Source of the DNA: Asticcacaulis benevestitus DSM 16100 = ATCC BAA-896 | GTDB lineage: Bacteria; Pseudomonadota; Alphaproteobacteria; Caulobacterales; Caulobacteraceae | Assembly (NCBI RefSeq): GCF_000376105.1 | Contig: NZ_AQWM01000037.1 | Span: forward strand, 1 to 33,644 | Reading direction: 5' to 3' | Length of the DNA stretch: 33,644 nucleotides | Shown: positions 15,766 to 23,903 of the stretch, one piece after another | Position numbering within the stretch: the first letter of the stretch is position 1 | How the letters are laid out: each line of letters begins with the position of its first letter | The notes under the pieces: model-generated | Database searches by the model: none | What the model was told of the DNA's origin: nothing | What the model saw: the letters and a program-made list of their open reading frames with translations, nothing else | Made by a program: the position numbers and the translations under genes

Positions 15766-16911
15766 TTAGCGTAAAGGCGGGTTTTTCTCGAGTTGCGCCT
15801 GAAAGCCGTGCCCCTTTAGCCACGCGATCGCATGCAACCAGTTTCGTTTTTGAACTTCGCGGAAGACGATATGTGTATCGTCCCGTCTCTCAGGCCAGCC
15901 GGCCACTCCGCCTTCGGGCGGGGCACCCAGGTCGAGAAGAGCTAATACCATGTCCTCGCTGGCTTCACGGTCGGCACTGACCCGCGCAAGGAGGTTGGCG
16001 CCCTCAACCGATTTGAAATCGAATTTTTCATCATTGAGCACGTGCAGGCCCCGCGCCGTGAAATGAACGACGTCAGCGGTCAGGGCCATGGCGTCGATTT
16101 CCGTCTCAGCTTCAGTCACTGTCTTCGGCATGCCAACATTCTCACCGACATAGTCCACAATCTCGCGGCTTTTCAGGCCGATATTGAGCGTCAGGGTCTG
16201 CTGGGGACTGTCGGTCAATAGCGCGGTCCATATTCCGGCAGCCGACCACACGTCCGCTGCGCGAATGTGTTGAAACAGTTCCTCAGCGGCCGTTGGCGCA
16301 ATGTGCCAGCTGTGATGTCCGACGACGTCGACATTGACGTTGCCAACATAGTCGACCCTGCCGTCGCCATGGACCGTGACAGTGTAGTCCGGGCAAGCGC
16401 CGAGCCCGCAGTCACTGCGCTGCAGAGTGACGCTCATCTCGGACAACGGCGCTTTCGGCATGTCTTCGTGGAAATTGAAGTGGACTTCTTCCGGTATCCA
16501 GACGGCTACTCGCGCTCGCACCGGCACGCCATTGACGCTCACGGGATCAAACCGCCAGGTGTCCATCTCCTGAAGCAGGGCACGCCGTTGCCGTGTCAGC
16601 CCCATGCGCTGCAACGACCAGCCGTGCAACGGATCAAGACACTCGACCTTACCGTCCGTCGTCACCACCACGGAGATGAAGCCGTTTTGCCCGCCAGGTA
16701 TCGGACGGTTGTAGACGCTAGGTTTGATTTGGAAGAGAGGGTTCCCCGTATCGAGGTCCCGATGGTACAACCGATGACCATGTGCATCCGGGGACGCATA
16801 GCCATCATCCGCCGATGTTATTTGCTGCGGCTTACATTCAAGGACATCGGCCGAGGCCACTGAAGCCGATGCCACAAGCAAGAAGCTCGCCGTAGCCAAG
16901 AAGACCCGCAT
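15766..16911 (-). CDS. Secreted DUF6438 protein with TonB-C-like N-terminal part
   Basis: The 381-residue protein begins with a signal peptide (MRVFLATASFLLVASASVAS). Residues about 55-145 look like the C-terminal fold of TonB-type proteins (ISVVVTTDGKVECLDPL then WRFDPVSVNGVPVRARVAVW). Residues about 155-265 match DUF6438 (VTLQRSDCGLGACPDYTVTV, then GDGRVDYVGNVNV), with its conserved cysteine pair. The tail has a helical, ankyrin-like look (MVLALLDLGAPPEGG). No enzyme motif is visible; it is probably periplasmic. The ATG at 16911 has a GGGGGTG site and defines the signal peptide; a TTG four codons upstream is possible. It stands alone. Confidence 0.72.
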   Translation of the reverse strand: MRVFLATASFLLVASASVASADVLECKPQQITSADDGYASPDAHGHRLYHRDLDTGNPLFQIKPSVYNRPIPGGQNGFISVVVTTDGKVECLDPLHGWSLQRMGLTRQRRALLQEMDTWRFDPVSVNGVPVRARVAVWIPEEVHFNFHEDMPKAPLSEMSVTLQRSDCGLGACPDYTVTVHGDGRVDYVGNVNVDVVGHHSWHIAPTAAEELFQHIRAADVWSAAGIWTALLTDSPQQTLTLNIGLKSREIVDYVGENVGMPKTVTEAETEIDAMALTADVVHFTARGLHVLNDEKFDFKSVEGANLLARVSADREASEDMVLALLDLGAPPEGGVAGWPERRDDTHIVFREVQKRNWLHAIAWLKGHGFQAQLEKNPPLR

Positions 16912-17605
16912 GCACACCCCCAAATCCGATTTAACAGATTAACGCCGCGACAGAGTCGTTGCAACCCAAAGCTTGTTGATCACTGTCACTCCAATTCATG
17001 ACTCCTCTTGGGAGCACCTTCGTGTGGAATTATCGAAGTGGTGAACGCCGTATAGGGTAAATAAGCGCCCCAAGCTATCCAATGTGAGAACTGAGTATGC
17101 CCAATTAGCAGCGTCAACCCAGTTTATACCGCCTAGCTGGTTCAACAATCATATCTGCTCGTGGGCAGGAACTATCGTCGCCTTGGCGCCCAATGCATAC
17201 ATGTATGTAGCGCTTGAACGACAGGCCCAAAAGTGGAAAGAGCGATTATCAGCGGCAGATCCACTTGCTGCGGTGGGCAACATCAAAATTGGTCGCAATA
17301 GGAGCCTCGCGATGTGTCAACAAAATCGCGGTTTCGCTAACACTTTCCGACTTCATGTTTAAAAAGTTCAATTTTGTTACCATGAGCACCGACATGTGTT
17401 AGACATGTTGACCCCGACCTACATTATTCCAGATTTGCCGCCGCTATAACTTCCGGGCGCGCAGGATTCCCGGCGGATCGAGCACCCCGTGCTGGCGGCT
17501 GGCTTAAAAGCGGCAGGGGCGCCTACCGGGGACATGGCATTCGCTACTGCCGTTGCCGCTTATGCACAGTTGCTACGCGGAGATACGAATATGGGCCATT
17601 TCACA
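16912..17605. other. Intergenic region with gene debris
   Basis: No intact gene is supported here. At 17084-17362 an open frame contains HICSWAGTIVALAPNAYMYV; its core recurs in a decayed form at 22537-22575 (VCWAGTVFACAPK), so both may be pieces of one gene family. At 17489-17602 the frame resembles the tail of a von Willebrand protein (next entry). The rest shows nothing. Confidence 0.4.
17489..17602 (+). pseudogene. Possible C-terminal scrap of a YfbK-type von Willebrand factor A protein
   Basis: The short stretch LKAAGAPTGDMAFATAVAAY followed by AQLLRGDTNMG resembles the C-terminus of YfbK/DUF3520 proteins, where a line like FAVAVAAFGQKLRG is conserved. Resemblance ends at 17602, where the perfect hairpin at 17606-17645 begins, as if this is a junction. 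No vWA (MIDAS) domain is present. A weak call based on one motif. Confidence 0.35.
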
Positions 17606-17645
17606 CTAGTGTTGTGGAATCAACGGATGGATTCCACAACACTAG
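17606..17645. repeat. Perfect 16-bp inverted repeat with 8-base loop
   Basis: CTAGTGTTGTGGAATC (17606-17621) and GATTCCACAACACTAG (17630-17645) are exact reverse complements around AACGGATG. There is no T run after it, so it is not a standard terminator. It lies at the edge of the vWA-like scrap and 35 bases upstream of the hip operators. Options are a protein-binding site, a cruciform or a recombination scar. Confidence 0.7.
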
Positions 17646-17679
17646 CTTCTCCGAAGTGGATATTTACACCACCCTAAAA

Positions 17680-17743
17680 TTCCCGATCGGGAACTATATT
17701 GTATAGTTGGGGAACCCCTCCAGCAAAAGTTCCCGATCGGTGA
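17680..17743 (+). promoter_or_regulatory. Tandem hipBA operators around a candidate promoter
   Basis: TTCCCGATCGGGAA at 17680-17693 is a perfect 14-bp palindrome. A second copy, TTCCCGATCGGTGA at 17730-17743, keeps 11 leading bases and starts exactly 50 bp downstream. A TATAGT-like -10 box lies at 17702-17707 between them. Sites of this type upstream of hipBA are bound by the HipB helix-turn-helix dimer for autorepression; paired sites could allow cooperative DNA bending. Assignment to this HipB is inference from position. Confidence 0.65.
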
Positions 17744-17769
17744 CTTGCTGTGGACATTTTGAGGATTAC

Positions 17770-18570
17770 ATGCTAATTGTCCCCGTACAGGTACACAGCA
17801 TGTCTAATCGCCCGCCTCTGCCCCCGACTGATCATGATTTGCTCGCCGCACTGGGCGGCCCGCAAATCTCCATGCCTGAGACCTTGGGATATAATCCCGT
17901 CTTGGACCTTACGAAGGTGCAAAAGGCCCTTGATCTGGCCACCGGTAAAGAGGTTCTGGCAGAACTGGATAGACGCCAGTCTAGCCCAAATGGCTTGGGC
18001 CTCGATCCCTTGGCGGAAATCGACAGCATTCAGAGGGCAATCGACCTGTCCACCAGTAAGGCCTTGCTCGCTGATCTCGAAGACCATCACAAGGTCATGA
18101 CCGCAGCCACGCAACTTGGCTCACTCGCGGAACTGAAACAGCACACATCCTTGTTGTCCCTTGCCAGTCACCCCGAGGAATTGGCGCAATTGCAGGAACG
18201 TCACAAAGCTTTTATGGCGCCTCTGGAGCCGGATCACCTGGCCGAACTAAAGAAGCAGCATGCGGCGCTGGAACCGGCCATGGGCCTTGCCGATCCCCAG
18301 CCAGCGGGGCTTCCACGTATTGTCGCTTCCAAGCCGCCCGCCGCCCGCCATACGGACAGTGCGCCCGTATCGACCGTTCCTGATCTGGGCCGCATCGTTC
18401 AAAAAAAGCGCAAGACGATGAAGCTGACGCAACAGCAGTTCGCTGATCTGGCCGGCGTGGGCCGACGTTTTATCCTGGAACTGGAGGCTGGCAAACCGAC
18501 CTTGGAGTTTGGCCGGGTTCTGAAGGTATGTCAGGCCGCGGGCATCGATCTGATGGCGGCCACACGATGA
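17770..18570 (+). CDS. hipB: HipB-type antitoxin with a long N-terminal repeat region
   Basis: The C-terminal 60 residues (about 203-262) form a helix-turn-helix like HipB/Y4mF antitoxins: LGRIVQKKRKTMKLTQQQFA, DLAGVGRRFILELEAGKPTL, then GRVLKVCQAAGIDLM. Unusually, about 200 residues precede it. They contain two 37-residue repeats (KVQKALDLATGKEVLAEL at 49-66 and SIQRAIDLSTSKALLADL at 86-103) and then shorter repeats with a 19-residue period (LAELKQH, LAQLQERH, LAELKKQH at 119, 138, 157). HipB is normally about 70-110 residues. The ATG at 17770 has GAGG 5 bases upstream; ATG at 17800 (MSNRPPLPP) is a fair alternative. It overlaps hipA by 4 bases. Confidence 0.85.
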   Translation: MLIVPVQVHSMSNRPPLPPTDHDLLAALGGPQISMPETLGYNPVLDLTKVQKALDLATGKEVLAELDRRQSSPNGLGLDPLAEIDSIQRAIDLSTSKALLADLEDHHKVMTAATQLGSLAELKQHTSLLSLASHPEELAQLQERHKAFMAPLEPDHLAELKKQHAALEPAMGLADPQPAGLPRIVASKPPAARHTDSAPVSTVPDLGRIVQKKRKTMKLTQQQFADLAGVGRRFILELEAGKPTLEFGRVLKVCQAAGIDLMAATR

Positions 18571-19895
18571 GGCTCGATATCTGGCTTGATGGCGTGCCTC
18601 GCCCCGTCGGCACCCTGGAATCCTTCGACAGTGGCGCAGTCGACTTCAGCTATTCCGAGGCATACCTGGCAAGCCCCGTCATGAGCCTGTCCCAATCCCT
18701 GCCTTTGCAGCATGGCGGCCAGGGCGATGTTCTGTCGCGCGCCTTCTTTGACAACCTCCTCCCGGAAAACGATCAGACCCGTCAACTCATAGAGCGCGAA
18801 GGCATCAGCCGCGACGATATCGTAGGCATTCTTCACCATCTGGGCGCCGATTGCTCCGGAGCCATCTCCTGCCTGCCCGAAGGCGCCCCTCCTTTGAAGG
18901 TGCCCGGCGATCTCAGCGCGGACTATCGGCCGCTTGGTGACAAGGCCCTCGCCGAAATTATGACGTCCCTTGCCGATTTTCAGCGCCTGCCTGACGACAT
19001 GAGGGACCCCTCCCCCCTCGCTGGTGTACAGGGCAAGATGGCGCTAACCGTTTTGCAGGATGGGCAATTCGCACTGCCCGCCACAGAAAAGAAGGTGCCG
19101 TCGACTCACATACTCAAGGTTCCGGCCCGCGCAGACCAGTCCGACGTCGATCACGAGTGGGCGGCTTGCGTCTTCATGGCTAGGCTCGGCCTGTCGACCT
19201 CTATGCCCCGGCGGCTGAATGTCGACGGCGTGAAGGGTTTACTTATCACTCGTTTTGATCGCTGGGAATCCGAAGGCTACATTCGACGCTTGCATCAGGA
19301 AGACTTCGCCCAGGCAATGGGCCTGCCACGGGCGCTAAAATATGAACGGCGCGGCAGAGAAGGTCGCGCATTCACCGCTGCCGGGGTTTATGGTCTGCTC
19401 GATTGCGTCAGAAACCCGGCCACAGACCGGCGCCTGTTCCTCATCGCGACACTCATCAATCTCGCCCTCGGCAATAATGACAATCACGCCAAAAACCATG
19501 CCCTGCTCTACATCAACGGCGACATTCCGGTTCTGGCACCATTTTACGACATCTTGCCGGCACGTTTGAATAATGACTACACCGATCAATTGGCATTCGA
19601 CATCGGCGCCGCCAAGCGACTGGAGGAAATTACCTCTGATGATATCGCTGCCTTCTTTGCCACCTTCGACATCGAAGGGAGCCGTTACAGGCGTTTCCTC
19701 GAAACCGAGGTGAAACCCGCATTCAACCAGCTTGACCAACTTGCCAAAGAGTTAGGTACACAAGGCATGAAAGGTTTCGACGACTCGATTGGCAATAACC
19801 TCATGCACTTCGCCGAAGTAATGTCCCTGAACCTGGACATCCGTGAACGCGATCTGTTTGTCGCCCGCGGCGGTGGTTGGATGGCCGGGAGTTAG
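18567..19895 (+). CDS. hipA: HipA-type serine/threonine kinase toxin
   Basis: The 442-residue protein has the HipA N-terminal subdomain (MRLDIWLDGVPRPVGTL, FFDNLLPEND) and the kinase core. The glycine-rich segment LAGVQGKMAL (151-160), the lysine strand STHILKVP, the catalytic loop GNNDNHAKNHALL with Asp305 and Asn310, and the metal-binding PFYDI with Asp328 are all present, so the kinase looks active. HipA kinases phosphorylate glutamyl-tRNA synthetase or related targets, halt translation and promote dormancy. In E. coli HipA the autophosphorylated Ser150 precedes IAGAQEK; here that position is Pro150, with Ser149 next to it. Overlap ATGA with hipB gives antitoxin-first co-translation. Confidence 0.92.
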   Translation: MRLDIWLDGVPRPVGTLESFDSGAVDFSYSEAYLASPVMSLSQSLPLQHGGQGDVLSRAFFDNLLPENDQTRQLIEREGISRDDIVGILHHLGADCSGAISCLPEGAPPLKVPGDLSADYRPLGDKALAEIMTSLADFQRLPDDMRDPSPLAGVQGKMALTVLQDGQFALPATEKKVPSTHILKVPARADQSDVDHEWAACVFMARLGLSTSMPRRLNVDGVKGLLITRFDRWESEGYIRRLHQEDFAQAMGLPRALKYERRGREGRAFTAAGVYGLLDCVRNPATDRRLFLIATLINLALGNNDNHAKNHALLYINGDIPVLAPFYDILPARLNNDYTDQLAFDIGAAKRLEEITSDDIAAFFATFDIEGSRYRRFLETEVKPAFNQLDQLAKELGTQGMKGFDDSIGNNLMHFAEVMSLNLDIRERDLFVARGGGWMAGS

Positions 19896-20621
19896 TTGTA
19901 CTCAGAATAACCGGTCTGTTTCCGCCCAGCTATGCTTTTAAAATCTGCTCGAACAGGAAAAAAACAAGGCAAGGTCGGGTAGATCGCTGACCGGCTCCTG
20001 AAGCTCGACATGGTGACCCTTGATGAGCCAGGCGACCTACCGTTTAGCGCCTCTGGTTACGCCTTATTGTTCCACATGCTTACACGATCCTTTGAACCCC
20101 GCAGCCAGTTCCTCTGGCTTACATTTCCTGTGCAACGAATATTGCCTTTTTAATACATATTCTCTTTATATCGAATATTCTCTGAACAGAGAATAAGGCA
20201 AATGGACCGATTATCCTACGAACGCTAGAACACGAACGACTAGGCATCGAGTAGGAAGTCGTCAGGATGCTTGGTGTCGGCTGGAAAGCACCCATTCCGC
20301 AGCAGCGGCGCCGCTCAAAAGACAGCTAAGGCAGCGACAAAGATAATTACCCCGCTTAGCCATATCCTCGCACGCCCGCCAGATCGACGTTTCATCATTT
20401 CCCCCGAAGGTCAAATAGGCATACCGGTGACGAATATGCCAGCCCGCATTGTGCGGCATAGGCTGATGCAGCAGTCGCTTTCGCGCCTTATCGGACATTA
20501 GGTTACCCCGTCCGCAACGGTTGGGCGTGGAAACTTCTTGCGCTGCAGCCTTACTGTTACAAAGAGGCGTCAACACAGCGTCGAAGGTTGCGGCTACGGT
20601 CTCAGCGCTTAAGTTTATGCT
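19896..20621. other. Intergenic region with one possible micro-ORF
   Basis: No gene of normal size is convincing here. A long minus-strand frame across 20262-21032 lacks any family resemblance and overlaps a better candidate. A 27-codon minus-strand frame at 20315-20398 is described separately. The segment 20140-20180 is AT-rich with repeated ATATTCTCT-like words (TACATATTCTCTTTATATCG, AATATTCTCTGAACAG), which could be a promoter or binding site. Confidence 0.35.
20315..20398 (-). CDS. Possible 27-residue membrane micro-protein or frameshifted gene start
   Basis: Two adjacent ATGs (20398-20396 and 20395-20393) follow a strong site GGGGG by a few bases. The product reads MMKRRSGGRARIWLSGVIIF and ends VAALAVF, a basic head followed by a single hydrophobic helix, as in small inner-membrane proteins. 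The stop at 20315-20317 comes early. It could be the start of a longer gene cut by a frameshift. Too short for confidence. Confidence 0.3.
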   Translation of the reverse strand: MMKRRSGGRARIWLSGVIIFVAALAVF

Positions 20622-20834
20622 ATGCAGACACTCGTCTTTGTATCTCTTTTCACTGTAATAGCCGTTCTTCCTGCTATGTTTGGCCGCTCTATTGGCCGTT
20701 CCGTCAAGGGAGGTATAGCCTTTGCGTCGGTTCTGCTTGGCGTGGGCATAGTTATGGACCCACCAGCGCGCCATAGCATCGAGGCTGTTGAAAGCGAGCG
20801 CGACGATTCTGAAGCTTCGAAAGATGGCGAGTAA
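20622..20834 (+). CDS. Small hypothetical membrane protein
   Basis: The 70-residue frame has two hydrophobic stretches (TLVFVSLFTVIAVLPAMFG and GGIAFASVLLGVGIVM) and an acidic tail (EAVESERDDSEASKDGE). No family is recognised and the ribosome binding site is poor. I prefer it to the overlapping minus-strand frame because its composition is protein-like and it has clear helices. It lies 175 bases upstream of the serine hydrolase on the same strand. Confidence 0.45.
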   Translation: MQTLVFVSLFTVIAVLPAMFGRSIGRSVKGGIAFASVLLGVGIVMDPPARHSIEAVESERDDSEASKDGE

Positions 20835-21009
20835 ATCGCTCGCCTCCGGCGGCAGAAAAGCGCACGCAGCGACCATCGGGCGAGATCTTTTTAATATGCT
20901 GAAATTGACTTCTGCAAAGAGCAGCCTTGGGCCTAAACCGCATGACAAGTTGGTAACTTGACAAACGGCGCCGCACATACGAAGCTTTTCGTATTCAGTG
21001 GAGGTAGAC

Positions 21010-22500
21010 ATGACCTTGATTTCCCGGCGCACCTTTGTGACATTGGCTTCTGTTGCAATTGCATCGCCGTCAATCGCTCACGCTGATCCCACATCCGCCA
21101 TGGAAGCCACTCTGGCAGAGCTGCCACTCAGCGACGGCAGTGTCCTGCGCTACAGCCTAGCGGAGGCTATGGCATCGTCGGGCATCCCCGCCATCAGCTT
21201 TGCCGCCATTTCGCGCTTTGAAATCGCCGTCGCCAGGGCTTATGGCGTAACGGCCGTGGGAGAGCTGACGAAGGTTACGACCCGCAGCCTGTTCCAAGCC
21301 GCATCCGTTTCGAAACCCGTGACAGCAACGGGGGCATTGGCCCTGGTAAGGCGCGGCAAGCTCGACCTCGACAATAACGTCAATGACCGCCTGAAGTCTT
21401 GGCAAGTGCCGGACAATGAGTTTACCGCGAAGGAAAAGGTCACGCTGCGCCGGCTGATGTCGCATACTGCCGGACTTAGCGTCCACGGCTTTCCTGGCTA
21501 TGCGATCGGTGCTCAACGTCCGACGGTGCAGCAGATTCTCGACGGTAGCCCACCTGCCAATACGGCGCCGGTACGTGTGGTGTTCGAGCCCGGAAGCCGT
21601 CAGGAATATTCGGGAGGTGGCATCACGGTTGAACAGCTGATGATGAGCGACGTCACAGGCAAGGCGTTCGAGAACCTGATGCGCGACACCGTTTTACAGC
21701 CAATGGGCATGCGCGATTCCACCTTCGCCCAACCCTTGCCCGACGGCATCGCCTTGCGGACAACAGCAGGTACGTTGTTTGATGGCACTATAGTGCCGGG
21801 TCGTTCCCATATCTATCCTGAAATGGCGGCCGCCGGTTTGTGGACCACTCCAACGGATCTGGCGCGCTTCGCCATACAAACGGCAAGGGCACGACTGGGC
21901 CAGGCCGATGTGGTCCTGGACGTCACAATGATGGAGCAGATGTTTCAGAAAGTGCCGAATGGCGATATGCTTGGCTTTTTCAGCGACCCCAAAAATCCAG
22001 GTGTGTTCACGCATAATGGCGGCAATGCAGGGTTCCGCTCGTTGCTCATCATGAACAGCGTCACCGGCAACGGCATCACCGTGATGACGAATGCCGACGG
22101 CGGCTGGGGACTGATGGAACTGCTAAGCCACCGCATCGGCACGCTCAGCGGCTGGACGCACGATTTCGGCGGACCTGCACGGGCGGTATGGCTGGTCGCC
22201 ATCACAAACGGTGCCAATATGGCGCTTAGCCACTTTGAAGCGGTCAGATCTACCGCGCAGGAATCCGATCTCAACGAGGCCGGCCGGATTCTGCTGGCGA
22301 AGGGGCGAACTGATGAGGCAATCAAGCTGTACCGCCGTAATGTCGAAGTCTATCCGACGTCCGGTAATGTCTATGACAGTCTGGCCTGGGCCTATGAGGT
22401 CGCGGGCGATAAAGCACAGGCGACTAGCAATTACCGCCTGTCACTGGGACATAATCCGGCCAACGAAAATGCCCTGGAGCGGCTGAAGGCGCTGGAATAA
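21010..22500 (+). CDS. Tat-exported beta-lactamase-fold serine hydrolase with TPR tail
   Basis: The 496-residue protein starts with a twin-arginine signal (ISRRTFVTLASVAIASPSIA). The beta-lactamase/DD-peptidase fold follows with SxxK at Ser99-Val-Ser-Lys102, the YxN-like Tyr200-Ser-Gly, and the third motif His335-Asn-Gly-Gly (FTHNGGNAGF), so the class C-like catalytic set is present. The last 75 residues hold TPR-like helices (AGRILLAKGRTDEAIKLYRR, then GNVYDSLAWAYEVAGDKAQA). Such proteins are periplasmic esterases or D-aminopeptidase-like enzymes; resistance to beta-lactams should not be assumed. The ATG at 21010 has GGAGG 5 bases upstream; a GTG at 20998 would place four residues before it. 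Single gene. Confidence 0.85.
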   Translation: MTLISRRTFVTLASVAIASPSIAHADPTSAMEATLAELPLSDGSVLRYSLAEAMASSGIPAISFAAISRFEIAVARAYGVTAVGELTKVTTRSLFQAASVSKPVTATGALALVRRGKLDLDNNVNDRLKSWQVPDNEFTAKEKVTLRRLMSHTAGLSVHGFPGYAIGAQRPTVQQILDGSPPANTAPVRVVFEPGSRQEYSGGGITVEQLMMSDVTGKAFENLMRDTVLQPMGMRDSTFAQPLPDGIALRTTAGTLFDGTIVPGRSHIYPEMAAAGLWTTPTDLARFAIQTARARLGQADVVLDVTMMEQMFQKVPNGDMLGFFSDPKNPGVFTHNGGNAGFRSLLIMNSVTGNGITVMTNADGGWGLMELLSHRIGTLSGWTHDFGGPARAVWLVAITNGANMALSHFEAVRSTAQESDLNEAGRILLAKGRTDEAIKLYRRNVEVYPTSGNVYDSLAWAYEVAGDKAQATSNYRLSLGHNPANENALERLKALE

Positions 22501-22536
22501 AATCGAAGACTCTACTTCCAGCCGCAGCGAAAGAAG

Positions 22537-22710
22537 GCACGCCAAATAGTCTGCTGGGCAGGAACCGTCTTCGCCTGTGCGCCCAAATAGATGTCAGCCC
22601 CGAAAGAAGCGGACCTTAAATCGGCGATTTACTCCAACTCCCTGAATCAAAGAATGGGGGCGACGTGGGACTACCCGAACATGGTCTGCGCTCAGGGCAT
22701 CTCAACTTAG
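22537..22710 (+). pseudogene. Decayed fragment resembling the 17.1-kb debris
   Basis: Read from about 22537, the sequence gives ARQIVCWAGTVFACAPK, then a TAG stop, then MSAPKEADLKSAIYSNSLNQ and a second stop near 22710. The first block is about 80% identical at DNA level over 40 bases to 17154-17195 with one codon (TCG) less, and most differences keep the frame. I do not recognise the parent gene. Confidence 0.3.
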
Positions 22711-22782
22711 CTGCGAATTACCGGCGTGCTACCCAAAGAAGAAAAACCAGAGTAGGAATGTGCATACCGCTTGGGGGCGAAA

Positions 22783-23694
22783 ATGAAGATGATCCTGGGA
22801 TTAGTTTTAGCGCTTGGTCTAGTTGCCTGTTCTAACTCTGGCAAAATATCGGGCGTTTACGTTCGAGAATCTGACAATCAACTTTTGTTCGTCCAGATCG
22901 TAAAGACAGATGATGGCAAGTTGACGGGCCGTAGCGAAACGGTTGCCATACTGGCGGATGGAAGTATCAAGGATGAGTCATTTCCGTTAGAGGGCTCCGC
23001 AGACGGCATGCAACTAAGTCTAAAAACCAACGTTCTTTTCGGCATGGGGCCGTCGTTCAGCGGCACGATTTCAGGCAATGCGCTAACCATCGTTGGTGAT
23101 GGCGGTCAAGCGGTGTTGAAGCGCACGACCCTTGAGAAGTTCACTCGTCAAAAGAACAGCCTCTCTGCCGCCGCCAAAGGCATTGTGGCGACCAAGGATC
23201 GGGCCAAGAACGAAGCTGACAAGCAAGCCTTCTTGAAAAATTTGGCGGACGATGGGGACGAACTCGAAACCAAGCTACCGCAAGTTTTTGAACGACTTCA
23301 TCAGAATGTACAGGCGGTATTAGAAAGAACCCAAAAGCGCCACGATGCCATAGCTGGAAACCTCAAAAAATTGCGGGCAAAAAGGTTGATTGCCTCGCCG
23401 GATGATAAGATTTCCATCGAAGGCGACATTCAGAGCGAAGTGGGCGATATGCAGTCTTTAGCAAGTGACTATGACGCTACTGTCAGCGAAGTTCGGAACT
23501 CATATGATGAGCTTGAAGCTGTTGTAAATTCCTTCAAAGCCAATTGTGAGAAGGCTTCATCATTGGGTTATGCGCCCTTACCAGTTCAATGCGCCGATGC
23601 ACAAAGTTACATCGCGAAATATAAAAAAACGCGCGCCATAGTCAAAGATCAGTTTGAAACGGCTGGCACCGGGTTGTTTCCGAGATCGCAATAA
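22783..23694 (+). CDS. Predicted lipoprotein with coiled-coil region, function unknown
   Basis: The 303-residue protein begins with a lipoprotein signal (MKMILGLVLALGLVACSNSG, lipobox LVAC). Residues about 20-120 look like a small beta domain (GVYVRESDNQLLFVQIVKTD, then SGTISGNALTIVGDG). From about 130 onward it is helical and highly charged (LERTQKRHDAIAGNLKKLRA, SDYDATVSEVRNSYDELEAV), likely a coiled coil. Two cysteines in the tail (NCEKASSLG, VQCADAQ) may form a disulfide. The ATG at 22783 follows TGGGGGC; the TTG at 22771 is less likely. No family is recognised. Single gene upstream of parDE. Confidence 0.7.
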   Translation: MKMILGLVLALGLVACSNSGKISGVYVRESDNQLLFVQIVKTDDGKLTGRSETVAILADGSIKDESFPLEGSADGMQLSLKTNVLFGMGPSFSGTISGNALTIVGDGGQAVLKRTTLEKFTRQKNSLSAAAKGIVATKDRAKNEADKQAFLKNLADDGDELETKLPQVFERLHQNVQAVLERTQKRHDAIAGNLKKLRAKRLIASPDDKISIEGDIQSEVGDMQSLASDYDATVSEVRNSYDELEAVVNSFKANCEKASSLGYAPLPVQCADAQSYIAKYKKTRAIVKDQFETAGTGLFPRSQ

Positions 23695-23852
23695 TTTGGG
23701 CCCGGGGCTGATTTTAACTTAGCTCCTTCATTGAGACATGCTCGCAATGGACCACCAAGCGGCCCGATGCGGAAATCACTGCAAAAGGTCGCTATGTTGA
23801 ACTTTAACTTCACATCTGATCGGCGCCCCGGAAGATTCCCTGTTTGCAATTA

Positions 23853-23887
23853 TTGCCTTTGTATTCATTTTTAATTATCTTGAATAC
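23853..23887 (+). promoter_or_regulatory. Promoter and inverted repeat upstream of parDE
   Basis: TTGCCT (23853-23858) and TATCTT (23876-23881) are 17 bp apart. An inverted repeat GTATTC (23861-23866) and GAATAC (23882-23887) encloses the -10 box with 15 bases between arms. ParD dimers usually repress their own promoter at such palindromes. The assignment is by position. Confidence 0.5.
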
Positions 23888-23903
23888 GGAAGCGAGGTTT
23901 TAA

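Noticed and set aside
20262..21032. Minus-strand open frame of 256 codons
   Set aside because: No recognisable domain, odd composition, and it overlaps the start of the serine hydrolase and a more protein-like small frame on the plus strand.
21010..22500. Antibiotic-resistance beta-lactamase
   Set aside because: The motifs SVSK, YSG and HNGG fit the wide class C-like serine hydrolase family, and the TPR tail is not found in known resistance enzymes. Resistance is not supported.
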